Part shown: positions 1-8,214 of the stretch, piece after piece | How the letters are laid out: the number at the start of each line of letters is the position of its first letter | Numbering within the stretch: the first letter of the stretch is position 1 | Assembly: GCA_965214875.1 (NCBI GenBank) | Contig: OZ243980.1 | Location: forward strand, 1,674,001-1,738,000 | DNA: 64,000 nucleotides | Reading direction: 5' to 3' | Source: CBDAUN01 sp965214875 | GTDB lineage: Bacteria; Pseudomonadota; Gammaproteobacteria; Arenicellales; JAJDZL01 | Notes under the pieces: generated by a model | The model's database searches: none | Told to the model about the DNA's origin: nothing | Seen by the model: the letters and a program-made list of their open reading frames with translations, nothing else | Program-made: the position numbers and the translations under genes

Positions 1-2446
1 TAGCCACTTTCTGAATCATTGACCGAGTTGTCATGCCAATAACAATCGCGTCTATGGCGTGATGCCTGTGATCATTTCGATTCTTATGCTGCTTGCTGTT
101 CTTTCGTTCTTCTGCACCCAGATTTTGAAGAATCGAATTCAAACCCCAATGATGCCGCAACAAAGCCGTTAGGCGCCCTGGCAGGACATCAATTTTGTTG
201 AAAGGGCAAATGTTTTCCAAGTACTCTTTCGCAAGCCGTCCAATATATCGAGTGTCATTCAAGTGTCGCTCGGAAAAATCATCGCATTGCTTCAACCAAA
301 TTTCCATCGCATCTTGTTGAAATCTCCACCGCTGCGCATTCGGCAACTTTTTGCTCCGTTCAAATATTGCGCTCCATTCGTATCCTTGGGGATCGTTGCC
401 AAATGCTTCGTATGGAGTTTGATTTCCTTTCTTTCTGTTGGCCATTTGATCGGCGATAACCTTGTTTGCCCTGCTGTCGTCAAGAGACCGGCTGAATGGG
501 ATTAGATGTTCTATTTCAAATGCAGGGGAAAATAGCTCACTCACGGAAATCCTTCTGCCAGAAAACGGGCATGTCTTGTCCTGATCTTCCCAAAGTCTCA
601 ATCGAAGGCGATTGTCACGATTGCATTTCTGACCATGCTCAATAAGAACATTGTCAAATCGCTGGTTCGCATCTTGAAACTTCTTTTGCTCGCGTTCGAT
701 TTCTGACCTGCCTTCTTTACCTGCGGGTAAATCACGCCCCAACTCGATTGCGATTGATTTGGGGTGACCGAATCGCTCCATCAGTTCGTTGACAACAATT
801 CGCAATTGATTCATTGCAATGTGAACAGTTGGATTAGAAATCATTCCTATGCGCGCTTGTTCGTCAGGCTCATTTCCCCTGCCCGGAATGATGTGTCCCT
901 CTACGGCTTCTCCGTAGTACGGGAGTTGCGACAGTAATTCCCCTTCGCGGCGGCGCAAGCTAGGATTGCTGAAAGCCTCAAGTTCCAGCGACAACTTTTC
1001 AACAGCTTCGGATTGCAGCAGCATTTCGTTTTCCATTTTGTCGGCAAGCATCATGGCCGCCTTGAGTGAAACGTTCGCTGTTCCCTCGGCTAATGGAGCA
1101 TTGGCGCATTGCTCGGCGTTGAATTGCTCCAATCCAAATTCGTTCCGCAGTTGCTGAATTACAGTTTCATCGTCAAGGTCTTCATCCAAGATCGTCGAGA
1201 TAAACTTGTCCTGCTTTCTAATTGGCCAATGGTGCCAATCCGGACCGACGTAATCTTCATGCTGCATCACATTTGTTGTCGGGTTTCCATCGAATCCTGT
1301 TCTTTTAGGCGACTCGAAATTCAGGGTGATCTCAGATTCCCCTCTAGTTCTACCAAAATCCTTCAAAACCTTCTTTATTCCCTTGAACGTAACTGGGCAG
1401 TTTCGAGGGTTCGGATTTGTTTTGACGGACGGTTCCTGCAAAACTCGCACAATCTCATCCCGGACCGGTCGATACTCTCTGACTTCATGCTCCTGTGTTG
1501 TGTAGTTCCACCATTTCAAACTGTTCACTTCTTGCAGAATCCGATATCGCTGAAAACTTGGCATCGCTCGAAAGGTGCGCTTTTCTTCTGGAAGATAGGA
1601 ACACTTTCCTACCGCCGGCGGTTTCAATTCACGCTGAAAGAAAATTATCTTTTTGAAGTGGCTTTGCAAACTGTCCGTCAGGATGTTTGGATAAAAGCGT
1701 GATTGGTTGCGCCACAACTTGTCAAATTCATCTTCAAGTAAGTCTCGCGTCGGATAAACATCATATAGTTTGCCATCGCCGCTTGGCCGTGCGCGCGTCG
1801 GCTTGCCTTCTTGCTGTCGTTGGAACAAGAAAGATCCGAAAGTGATGCTTTTGTTGGCGCTGAGTTTTTCGAGTGCCTCCCTCCGATTAGCAGACTCCTG
1901 CCTTCTCGCCGCTTGCTTCTCAGATTTTGTCAGCTTTGCGTAGTCTTCTTTGGGCAGAGGTGCATCAATCAGGCCCATTTCTTCGAGGAGGTTTCGCGCA
2001 GACTGCGAGACTTTTCCGGTTGTGTTTTCTTCGCTCTTGTCTTTGCGATTGCTCTTAAACCCTCGTCTTTGGTTGAGGTGAAACAGCGCACGCCCAAAAT
2101 GATGGAGCGGTATTTCTTTGTCCTGAATCGCAATCTCGCGAATTTCCAAAGGATTCAATTTTTGCAGGCGAAGCTGCTCATCACGATCAGCCGGAAACAG
2201 GTCATGCTTGATCAACTCGGCAAGAAGGTAGCTTCTTCTTTGGAGATACCGGTCCCGCCGTCTTCTTGCTGAACGTGCTTCGCGTCTCGTTGCCTTGAGA
2301 GTGGCTTTTGACTTGTTATCGCGGCCATCCGCAAAAATTCGCGACCCCGCTGCCGCAATACGACAGGGTTCGCCTCGATCATTCAATTCGAGTACACACC
2401 AACCTAATGAGTTGGTTCCGACATCAAGTCCCAGTCTATAGTCCAT
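1..2446 (-). CDS. cas9: CRISPR-associated endonuclease Cas9, type II-C-like (3' end outside window)
   Basis: An open frame on the minus strand starts at ATG 2446-2444 and runs uninterrupted to the left edge (815 codons, then one base), so the protein is cut by the window, not by a stop. Cas9 is the RNA-guided DNA nuclease of type II CRISPR systems. Residues 5-16 read LGLDVGTNSLGW, the RuvC-I motif with catalytic D8. An arginine-rich bridge-helix region follows (about 45-62), then the LFHLNQRRGFKSNRK stretch typical of compact Cas9s. RuvC-II is SIAIELGRDL (E568), HNH is FEIEHLIPFSRSLDD (H647), and RuvC-III is HHAIDA (H796, D799). All nuclease residues are present. Motif spacing suggests a total near 1,000-1,100 residues, as in type II-C; the PAM-interacting C-terminus lies off the edge. 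Family assignment is firm; the II-C subtype is inferred, because cas1, cas2 and the array are not in view. Confidence 0.95.
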   Translation of the reverse strand, partial: MDYRLGLDVGTNSLGWCVLELNDRGEPCRIAAAGSRIFADGRDNKSKATLKATRREARSARRRRDRYLQRRSYLLAELIKHDLFPADRDEQLRLQKLNPLEIREIAIQDKEIPLHHFGRALFHLNQRRGFKSNRKDKSEENTTGKVSQSARNLLEEMGLIDAPLPKEDYAKLTKSEKQAARRQESANRREALEKLSANKSITFGSFLFQRQQEGKPTRARPSGDGKLYDVYPTRDLLEDEFDKLWRNQSRFYPNILTDSLQSHFKKIIFFQRELKPPAVGKCSYLPEEKRTFRAMPSFQRYRILQEVNSLKWWNYTTQEHEVREYRPVRDEIVRVLQEPSVKTNPNPRNCPVTFKGIKKVLKDFGRTRGESEITLNFESPKRTGFDGNPTTNVMQHEDYVGPDWHHWPIRKQDKFISTILDEDLDDETVIQQLRNEFGLEQFNAEQCANAPLAEGTANVSLKAAMMLADKMENEMLLQSEAVEKLSLELEAFSNPSLRRREGELLSQLPYYGEAVEGHIIPGRGNEPDEQARIGMISNPTVHIAMNQLRIVVNELMERFGHPKSIAIELGRDLPAGKEGRSEIEREQKKFQDANQRFDNVLIEHGQKCNRDNRLRLRLWEDQDKTCPFSGRRISVSELFSPAFEIEHLIPFSRSLDDSRANKVIADQMANRKKGNQTPYEAFGNDPQGYEWSAIFERSKKLPNAQRWRFQQDAMEIWLKQCDDFSERHLNDTRYIGRLAKEYLENICPFNKIDVLPGRLTALLRHHWGLNSILQNLGAEERKNSKQHKNRNDHRHHAIDAIVIGMTTRSMIQKVA

Positions 2447-2460
2447 TTTTGGGAATCGCG

Positions 2461-2588
2461 ATTGTGGTCATGGAAAAAAATTGATTTCTTTCAGAAAAAT
2501 CATTGTATCATTGACATTGGGATAGGTGCTAGGATTAACAAGTAGATTTTCTGCACCATTGGAAAGGCAGGCTACGGCCTGCCTTTTT
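2461..2588 (+). ncRNA. Candidate tracrRNA region divergent from cas9
   Basis: This gene-free stretch lies directly upstream of cas9 and on the opposite strand, a usual place for a tracrRNA. Seen: a small hairpin (TGATTT/AAATCA, 2482-2500), a perfect -35-like TTGACA at 2511-2516, a GGTGC/GCACC pairing (2525-2529 with 2553-2557), and a strong intrinsic terminator closing the unit at 2588. The anti-repeat cannot be confirmed because no CRISPR repeat is in the window. Another small RNA, or only a terminator, remains possible. Confidence 0.35.
2563..2588 (+). terminator. Intrinsic terminator with a UACG tetraloop
   Basis: AAAGGCAGGC (2563-2572) pairs perfectly with GCCTGCCTTT (2577-2586) around a TACG loop, giving the very stable C(UACG)G arrangement, followed by T2584-T2588. 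It ends a plus-strand transcript that contains no gene, which is the main support for a small RNA here. Confidence 0.8.
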
Positions 2589-2801
2589 CATGCCTTGATG
2601 CAGCATGTTTCGAAACAACTTGGAGAGGGCTTATGTTGCAATTCGAATGATGTGGCTTTTGGCTGACTTCAACGAGTTCACAGACCAAATACATCTAAGG
2701 TAAGGACAGAAACGTACGCAAAATAAATCAAGTAGACGGCAGTTCGTTCGGTAGTGTTCTGCGCACAAATGCCGAGAATGATGATTGTCTTCGTTGCAAA
2801 T
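2589..2801. other. Intergenic stretch with no recognised feature
   Basis: Between the terminator and the first ATPase repeat I see no convincing gene, repeat or site. Short open frames here overlap the ATPase 3' end and look like chance. Confidence 0.5.
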
Positions 2802-3941
2802 GCCGATACGCTTTGCGACTCAATCGGATTCGATCGGCTTATCCGCCGAGCGCAGATAATCCGCCAACGACGGGATCGGGAACCGGTATGCTTCATGCAG
2901 CGTGTCGGCGGGCGAAAGTATTCCCGCATGCAGCGTTAGCCGCATGAACTCGTCGAACGGCGTTTCCGTCCGCTTCAACTCCTGTGCGGACAGTTGCCTG
3001 ATCTCTTCGAGGCTCAATTCATCATTGGGTCTTGCCGCCAGCGCCAGCTCTGTGTAGATTCTCACTTTCTTGTAGCCTGCAGAGAGCCGGCGGTCGTAGT
3101 AGTCATTCTTGCGTTCGGCGCCTTTCTCCATCGCCTCCGCAAGCAGATGCTCTTGCATCTTTCCCCCATTGGCGCGTATGACGCGGCCGGCGGCGACGCC
3201 GATGCGATTGATATGCTGAGGCCAGCCTTGAGACAGCGCGGCCAAGGTGTCCGCCCACGCGTCGCGCTCTTCATCGCTGCCGCCATAGTACGTCTCGAGC
3301 ATCAGGGCCAATGAGCGTTTTGCCTCCTCGGTCGAAAGCGGCTCCAGGTTTACGATTCGTTCATCCGAGATTCTCGACAAGCCGCATTCACGCAATCTTT
3401 CCTCAGTATCGCTGAGACCGAAAAACGCCGCAACCAGAGCGATTCCTCTGGAATCTCGGTGGAGAAAATCAATCACGCGAACAGTCGTTGGATCTACCGG
3501 CGTGTTTTGAGCTTCATCGACAAAAATGACGTAATGAGCCTTTTTGAGCAACGGGGCGGACCGGCGAACCATGGCATCGATCGAAGTGTCGGCACTCGAA
3601 GCTTTGCCGGCATCCGGTTTCGCGCCTACTGAGACTCCCGCAAGCGAGAATCCGCGGGCCAGCAGCTCGTCAAAAAGCTGTCTGCCGAGACTTGACAGGT
3701 TGGCCAGTTTTCTCGAATCAGCGCCAAGCATGACCTTTGAAAGGCGCCTGCTTTCTTCCTTGCTTGCATGAATCATCTCTGAGATGACAGTTGCCGGCGA
3801 TTTCAACGCGCCGGGCGCGATCGACGCGGCAACCCATGGCTCCTCGGCTGTCGAGTGCTCCCTGACGGCTTCCATGCATTCCTGCATCAATGCGGTTTTG
3901 CCAGAGCCGGGCGCACCTTGAAAAATCATCGTGCCGCCGCC
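2802..3941. repeat. 1,140-bp direct repeat, copy 1
   Basis: This segment matches 4161-5300 at a constant offset of 1,359 bp. It starts 18 bp beyond the ATPase stop codon and ends within codon 58. The translated products and the secondary frames are identical, so the DNA appears identical or nearly so. Sequence diverges sharply at both ends (t/c before the left end, c/t after 3941). Confidence 0.93.
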
Positions 3942-4112
3942 CGTAAATCCTCGATGAAGCCTATTGACTGCCTGTTGGAAAATCGCATATTCATCATCTC
4001 GCCCATGAAAGAAAGGTTCTCTGCCCTCTTCAGCACGGTCTATGCCGTAAAGCCAATCAGATTCTTCAAGCGGCTTGGCTGGCGGTGGCTTTGGGAAATA
4101 GTCCTGATACAT
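2820..4112 (-). CDS. AAA+ ATPase with C-terminal winged-helix-like region, copy 1
   Basis: A 430-residue P-loop ATPase. Seen: an N-terminal FFHGRDDE stretch resembling the start of AAA_16/Orc-type ATPases (about 35-42), Walker A GAPGSGKT (66-73), Walker B VIFVDEAQ (195-202), a possible sensor region around 225-240, a GWPQHINRIG stretch (296-305) like those ending the ATPase lid, and a helical tail (about 350-425) compatible with a winged helix. No nuclease, membrane or protease domain is visible. Such ATPases act on DNA or as switch partners of an effector; the partner is not evident. Residues 58-430 equal those of the next gene upstream, while the first 57 differ at many positions. It lies 66 bp downstream of that gene, same strand. 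It is near cas9, but nothing links them functionally. Confidence 0.85.
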   Translation of the reverse strand: MYQDYFPKPPPAKPLEESDWLYGIDRAEEGREPFFHGRDDEYAIFQQAVNRLHRGFTGGGTMIFQGAPGSGKTALMQECMEAVREHSTAEEPWVAASIAPGALKSPATVISEMIHASKEESRRLSKVMLGADSRKLANLSSLGRQLFDELLARGFSLAGVSVGAKPDAGKASSADTSIDAMVRRSAPLLKKAHYVIFVDEAQNTPVDPTTVRVIDFLHRDSRGIALVAAFFGLSDTEERLRECGLSRISDERIVNLEPLSTEEAKRSLALMLETYYGGSDEERDAWADTLAALSQGWPQHINRIGVAAGRVIRANGGKMQEHLLAEAMEKGAERKNDYYDRRLSAGYKKVRIYTELALAARPNDELSLEEIRQLSAQELKRTETPFDEFMRLTLHAGILSPADTLHEAYRFPIPSLADYLRSADKPIESD

Positions 4113-4160
4113 TCGGATAGTTATGCAATTAGTTTTAGGCGACGATCATTTTGGACAAAC

Positions 4161-5300
4161 GCCGATACGCTTTGCGACTCAATCGGATTCGATCGGCTTA
4201 TCCGCCGAGCGCAGATAATCCGCCAACGACGGGATCGGGAACCGGTATGCTTCATGCAGCGTGTCGGCGGGCGAAAGTATTCCCGCATGCAGCGTTAGCC
4301 GCATGAACTCGTCGAACGGCGTTTCCGTCCGCTTCAACTCCTGTGCGGACAGTTGCCTGATCTCTTCGAGGCTCAATTCATCATTGGGTCTTGCCGCCAG
4401 CGCCAGCTCTGTGTAGATTCTCACTTTCTTGTAGCCTGCAGAGAGCCGGCGGTCGTAGTAGTCATTCTTGCGTTCGGCGCCTTTCTCCATCGCCTCCGCA
4501 AGCAGATGCTCTTGCATCTTTCCCCCATTGGCGCGTATGACGCGGCCGGCGGCGACGCCGATGCGATTGATATGCTGAGGCCAGCCTTGAGACAGCGCGG
4601 CCAAGGTGTCCGCCCACGCGTCGCGCTCTTCATCGCTGCCGCCATAGTACGTCTCGAGCATCAGGGCCAATGAGCGTTTTGCCTCCTCGGTCGAAAGCGG
4701 CTCCAGGTTTACGATTCGTTCATCCGAGATTCTCGACAAGCCGCATTCACGCAATCTTTCCTCAGTATCGCTGAGACCGAAAAACGCCGCAACCAGAGCG
4801 ATTCCTCTGGAATCTCGGTGGAGAAAATCAATCACGCGAACAGTCGTTGGATCTACCGGCGTGTTTTGAGCTTCATCGACAAAAATGACGTAATGAGCCT
4901 TTTTGAGCAACGGGGCGGACCGGCGAACCATGGCATCGATCGAAGTGTCGGCACTCGAAGCTTTGCCGGCATCCGGTTTCGCGCCTACTGAGACTCCCGC
5001 AAGCGAGAATCCGCGGGCCAGCAGCTCGTCAAAAAGCTGTCTGCCGAGACTTGACAGGTTGGCCAGTTTTCTCGAATCAGCGCCAAGCATGACCTTTGAA
5101 AGGCGCCTGCTTTCTTCCTTGCTTGCATGAATCATCTCTGAGATGACAGTTGCCGGCGATTTCAACGCGCCGGGCGCGATCGACGCGGCAACCCATGGCT
5201 CCTCGGCTGTCGAGTGCTCCCTGACGGCTTCCATGCATTCCTGCATCAATGCGGTTTTGCCAGAGCCGGGCGCACCTTGAAAAATCATCGTGCCGCCGCC
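4161..5300. repeat. 1,140-bp direct repeat, copy 2
   Basis: Partner of 2802-3941. It covers the region from 18 bp after the stop of the second ATPase gene up to its codon 58. Lack of divergence over 1.1 kb next to clearly diverged 5' ends suggests recent gene conversion or unequal recombination between older paralogues, not one simple recent duplication of the whole gene. Confidence 0.93.
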
Positions 5301-5471
5301 TGCAAATCCTCTGCTGAGACTGTTGGACGTCCGCTGGAAAACCGAATACTCTTCATCTCGTCCACAGAAGAAAGGCTCTCTGCCAACCTCGGCACGATCA
5401 GTTCGAAGAAGCCAATCAGACTCTTCAAGCGGCTTGGCTGGCATCGGCTTTGGAAAATAATTCTGCTTCAT
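4179..5471 (-). CDS. AAA+ ATPase with C-terminal winged-helix-like region, copy 2
   Basis: Paralogue of the preceding ATPase gene; with the ATG at 5471 it is also 430 residues and begins MKQNYFPKP, matching MYQDYFPKP of copy 1. An in-frame ATG at 5513 would add 14 residues absent from copy 1, so 5471 is preferred; neither has a clear ribosome site. Walker A (GAPGSGKT) and Walker B (VIFVDEAQ) are as in copy 1. The N-terminal 57 residues differ (for example FFCGRDEEYSVFQRTSNSL against FFHGRDDEYAIFQQAVNRL), so the region before the P-loop is the variable part, perhaps where each protein recognises its own partner. That is inference. The perfect palindrome at 5537-5560 lies 66 bp upstream and may be its operator. 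Confidence 0.85.
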   Translation of the reverse strand: MKQNYFPKPMPAKPLEESDWLLRTDRAEVGREPFFCGRDEEYSVFQRTSNSLSRGFAGGGTMIFQGAPGSGKTALMQECMEAVREHSTAEEPWVAASIAPGALKSPATVISEMIHASKEESRRLSKVMLGADSRKLANLSSLGRQLFDELLARGFSLAGVSVGAKPDAGKASSADTSIDAMVRRSAPLLKKAHYVIFVDEAQNTPVDPTTVRVIDFLHRDSRGIALVAAFFGLSDTEERLRECGLSRISDERIVNLEPLSTEEAKRSLALMLETYYGGSDEERDAWADTLAALSQGWPQHINRIGVAAGRVIRANGGKMQEHLLAEAMEKGAERKNDYYDRRLSAGYKKVRIYTELALAARPNDELSLEEIRQLSAQELKRTETPFDEFMRLTLHAGILSPADTLHEAYRFPIPSLADYLRSADKPIESD

Positions 5472-5536
5472 TCGAATCGGCCGGTTTATTGGGTTATTGT
5501 CAAATTTTAGCACGAAGCCATGCGGAGCTTACTCAG

Positions 5537-5560
5537 GCGCATTGCAGATCTGCAATGCGC
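5537..5560. promoter_or_regulatory. Perfect 24-bp palindrome upstream of the ATPase pair
   Basis: Half-site GCGCATTGCAGA (5537-5548) is followed immediately by its exact reverse complement (5549-5560), with no spacer. No T-run follows on either strand, so it is not a typical terminator. Its place 66 bp before the ATPase start fits an operator for a dimeric regulator or a recombination site. Confidence 0.6.
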
Positions 5561-6028
5561 GTTATGGGCAGAAAGTGGCGACATAAGCCGTGACCGCATC
5601 GCACGGGCAATTTTTGTGCGATATTGATCTGGCTTCTTTATGAGCGAATTGGACTACCTATCGAGCTATAGGCAACTGGAAACGCTCAAATCGCTGCTGT
5701 TTGAAGCGCATTTGCGGATTGTTCGAGCGAACGGCAGTTTTGCGAATGCCCGGCTCCGAACGGGGAGAGATTTATCGCTTGAAAAAACGCTATATAAAAA
5801 TGTATTCAGTAACAGCATGTTGGGCGGCAAAGATAAAAAGCATGCAGGTAAAATCCGTTCATCATTCGAATTGCCTGGGCCGGATAACCGCGTTTGCATA
5901 ATCCGCAAACAGAAACTACAATATCGTGTCGTTATGACACGAGTTGATCGTACTGTTCGACGAATGCGCTATCGATAGGCTAAATCGAGACGGTCGCGTT
6001 GCGAAGCGCGAAGTCCGCGCTCCGTGAT
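5561..6028. other. Long intergenic region with one doubtful ORF
   Basis: A 112-codon plus-strand frame (5640-5978) opens with ATG but has no ribosome binding site, and I recognise no family in it. Its composition does not stand out as coding. I treat it as probably non-coding. No tRNA or rRNA was found here. Confidence 0.4.
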
Positions 6029-6099
6029 GCGAGGTGTTGATGACGAGTTCTGAGTCGTCTGGAATTTCACGGACAGAGCCTCGCCTAGCGGGGTTTTTT
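6029..6099 (+). promoter_or_regulatory. Possible attenuator leader of the rimP-nusA-infB operon
   Basis: GCGAGG (6029-6034) is complementary to CCTCGC (6079-6084), which is also the 5' arm of the terminator stem. In between lies a GACGA/TCGTC hairpin (6042-6046 with 6055-6059). The two pairings exclude each other, the layout of an antiterminator/terminator switch 88 bp before rimP. Leader RNAs ahead of rimP operons are known in proteobacteria; that this is one is inference. Confidence 0.4.
6079..6099 (+). terminator. Intrinsic terminator before rimP
   Basis: CCTCGC (6079-6084), loop CTA, GCGGGG (6088-6093) with one G-T pair, then six T (6094-6099). It would end a transcript entering from upstream or attenuate the rimP operon. 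Confidence 0.7.
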
Positions 6100-6187
6100 G
6101 TTGGTGTTTGAAAGTTGTGAATCGAGGTGATAAACGTAAATTGATGATTTTTATGGCAGATCTATCAAATAGTCAGATTGTTTGACC

Positions 6188-6661
6188 ATGTGGGGAATCA
6201 CGTTAGAAAACTTGCGTGACTTGCTGGATGAGAGTTTGGACGGCTACGGCTACGAACTCGTTCATCTTGAGATGCATGGCCGCGAAGATTCGAAGGTGTT
6301 GCGCCTTTATATCGATGCGCCCGGCGGAGTGACGCTGGACGACTGCTCTTTTGTGAGCAGTCAGATCGGGCGACTGCTTGATGTCAAAGATCCGATCTCC
6401 GGCAAATACACGCTTGAAGTGTCTTCGCCAGGCATCGAGCGCCCGCTATCCAAACTGGACCACTTTAAGCGGGCATTGGGAGAGCGAATCGAAGTCTTGA
6501 CACATCGAAAGTGTCAAGACCGAAGGAGATTCAAAGGAAATCTACTGCGTGTGAACGAATCACAAATCGAGTTGGAAATCAATTCTGCCATCTACGTGAT
6601 CGACTATGCGAATATTCGCAAGGCAAACCTTAAGCCTGATCCAAATACATTGAATCTATAG
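6188..6661 (+). CDS. rimP: Ribosome maturation factor RimP
   Basis: RimP is needed for maturation of the 30S ribosomal subunit. The 157-residue product has the usual length and the family signature LEVSSPGIERPL in the middle, followed by a C-terminal small beta-barrel (about 85-150). A TTG at 6182 lies in frame two codons earlier; the ATG at 6188 is preferred because family members start near here. It is the first gene of the rimP-nusA-infB-rbfA-truB run and is followed by nusA after 13 bp, the standard proteobacterial order. A terminator 88 bp upstream separates it from the preceding region. Confidence 0.95.
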   Translation: MWGITLENLRDLLDESLDGYGYELVHLEMHGREDSKVLRLYIDAPGGVTLDDCSFVSSQIGRLLDVKDPISGKYTLEVSSPGIERPLSKLDHFKRALGERIEVLTHRKCQDRRRFKGNLLRVNESQIELEINSAIYVIDYANIRKANLKPDPNTLNL

Positions 6662-6674
6662 AGGAAAAATTCAA

Positions 6675-8198
6675 GTGAGCAGCAATTTGCTTTCAATGGT
6701 ACAAGTGCTGTCTGATGAAAAGGGGCTAGAGCAGACAGCCGTATTCGAGGCCTTGGAGATCGCGCTTGCCGCTGCGGCAAGAAGAGAATATCGCGACGAT
6801 GTCGACATCCGCGTTTCGATTGACCGCGTATCCGGAGAATACGATACGTTTCGTCGCTGGGAAGTAATCCCTGATACTGACGAAGAGATGGAAAGTCCCG
6901 CTAAGCAGATTGTTGCAGTCGAGGCGAAGCAGCGCGACCCCAAACTCGAAGTCGGCGACTTCATCGAGCAGCAGATTCCGTCTGCTTCAATCGGGCGCAT
7001 TTCGGCTATGACCGCTAAGCAAGTTATCATGCAAAAGGTGCGCGAAGCCGAGCGGGCTCAAATTGTCAAGGAGTTTTCCTCCAAAATCGGCACCATGGTA
7101 TTCGGGCAGGTCAAGCGGGTTGAACGCGGTGACGTGATTGTCGATATCGACGGTGTCGAAGCAATCCTGTTTAAAAAGCTCAGCATTGCCAACGAGGAGA
7201 TGAAGATCAACGATCGTCTGCGCGCAATACTAAAAGAAGTGCGCGCCGAAGCGCGTGGTCCGGCGCTGGTTTTAGATCGCACATCGCCAGAGCTGCTGGT
7301 CGAATTGTTCAAGCTCGAGGTTCCAGAATCGAGAGAAGGACTTGTTTCGATCATTGGCGCCGCGCGAGAGCCGGGAGAGCGGGCTAAGATCGCGGTGAAT
7401 TCAGACGATCCTAAGGTCGATCCGATCGGCGCCTGCGTTGGTGTGCGCGGTGCTAGAGTTCAGGCGGTGTCCAAAGAAATCTGCGGCGAGCGTGTCGATA
7501 TTGTCAGATGGGCCGCCAACCCGGTTCAATTCGTGATTAATGCGCTTGCACCTGCAGCCGTGCAGGGCATGGACGTGCTGGAAGAGTCGCGAACCATGAA
7601 CGTTGTCGTTGACAGCGACGAGCAGCTTTCGCGAGCGATTGGGACCAGAGGGCAGAATGTGCGTCTAGCATCTGAATTGACCGGCTGGACATTGAATATC
7701 CTGACTCAGTTCGATGCCGAAGAAAAAGCGTCAGAGATCGCTAGAGAAAAAGTCGAGCACCTGATGAAAGTGCTCGATGTTGGCGAAAACGCCGCGGAAA
7801 TTCTAGTCCAAGAGGGCTTTTCGACTTTGAATGATATCGTGTTTGCCCAACGAGAGACCTTGTTGCAGATTAAGGAGTTCGAAGACAAGGAATCGCTGGT
7901 CGACGAGATTCTCGACCGGGCGCAAAACGAGATGCTGATGATGGCGATTTCGCGAGCCGAAACGCCGCAAGAGCAATCCCCGCAGGATGACCTCTTGAAT
8001 ATGGACGGCATGGATGAAGATACCGCCTGGCAGCTCGCTGGACATGGTATCTATTCGATGGAGGATTTGGCCGAGTGCGACCTTGAAGATTTGGGTGAGG
8101 CAGGCATCTCCGAAGAGCGTGCCGCTGAATTGATCATGACGGCGCGCCAACCATGGTTCATGGAAGTGGCTGTCGAAGACGAGACCAAGAGTGTCTAG
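6675..8198 (+). CDS. nusA: Transcription termination/antitermination factor NusA
   Basis: NusA binds RNA polymerase and nascent RNA and modulates pausing, termination and antitermination. Length 507, close to the 495 of E. coli. In order: N-terminal RNAP-binding domain (1-125), S1 domain (about 135-200), KH1 with GVRGARV (about 254-260), KH2 with GTRGQN (about 322-327), and two C-terminal acidic helix-hairpin-helix repeats (about 365-430 and 440-500), the form found in beta- and gammaproteobacteria. The start is GTG at 6675, preceded by GAGG at 6661-6664, which overlaps the rimP stop. No YlxR gene lies between nusA and infB, unlike the usual alphaproteobacterial order. Confidence 0.97.
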   Translation: MSSNLLSMVQVLSDEKGLEQTAVFEALEIALAAAARREYRDDVDIRVSIDRVSGEYDTFRRWEVIPDTDEEMESPAKQIVAVEAKQRDPKLEVGDFIEQQIPSASIGRISAMTAKQVIMQKVREAERAQIVKEFSSKIGTMVFGQVKRVERGDVIVDIDGVEAILFKKLSIANEEMKINDRLRAILKEVRAEARGPALVLDRTSPELLVELFKLEVPESREGLVSIIGAAREPGERAKIAVNSDDPKVDPIGACVGVRGARVQAVSKEICGERVDIVRWAANPVQFVINALAPAAVQGMDVLEESRTMNVVVDSDEQLSRAIGTRGQNVRLASELTGWTLNILTQFDAEEKASEIAREKVEHLMKVLDVGENAAEILVQEGFSTLNDIVFAQRETLLQIKEFEDKESLVDEILDRAQNEMLMMAISRAETPQEQSPQDDLLNMDGMDEDTAWQLAGHGIYSMEDLAECDLEDLGEAGISEERAAELIMTARQPWFMEVAVEDETKSV

Positions 8199-8214
8199 GC
8201 CGAGGTGATTGCAA

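Noticed and set aside
1109..2272. Plus-strand open frames of 197 and 153 codons over the left end
   Set aside because: They are antisense to the continuous cas9 frame and show no family features.
1..5513. CRISPR-associated transposon made of cas9 and the AAA ATPase pair
   Set aside because: No transposase, no TniA/TniQ-like gene and no transposon ends accompany the ATPases, and Cas9 has its full nuclease set.
5640..5978. 112-codon ORF upstream of rimP
   Set aside because: No ribosome site, no recognised family, and it overlaps a likely leader region.
1..6000. CRISPR repeat array near cas9
   Set aside because: No regularly spaced direct repeats of 25-40 bp were found in the window; the array must be off the left edge if present.
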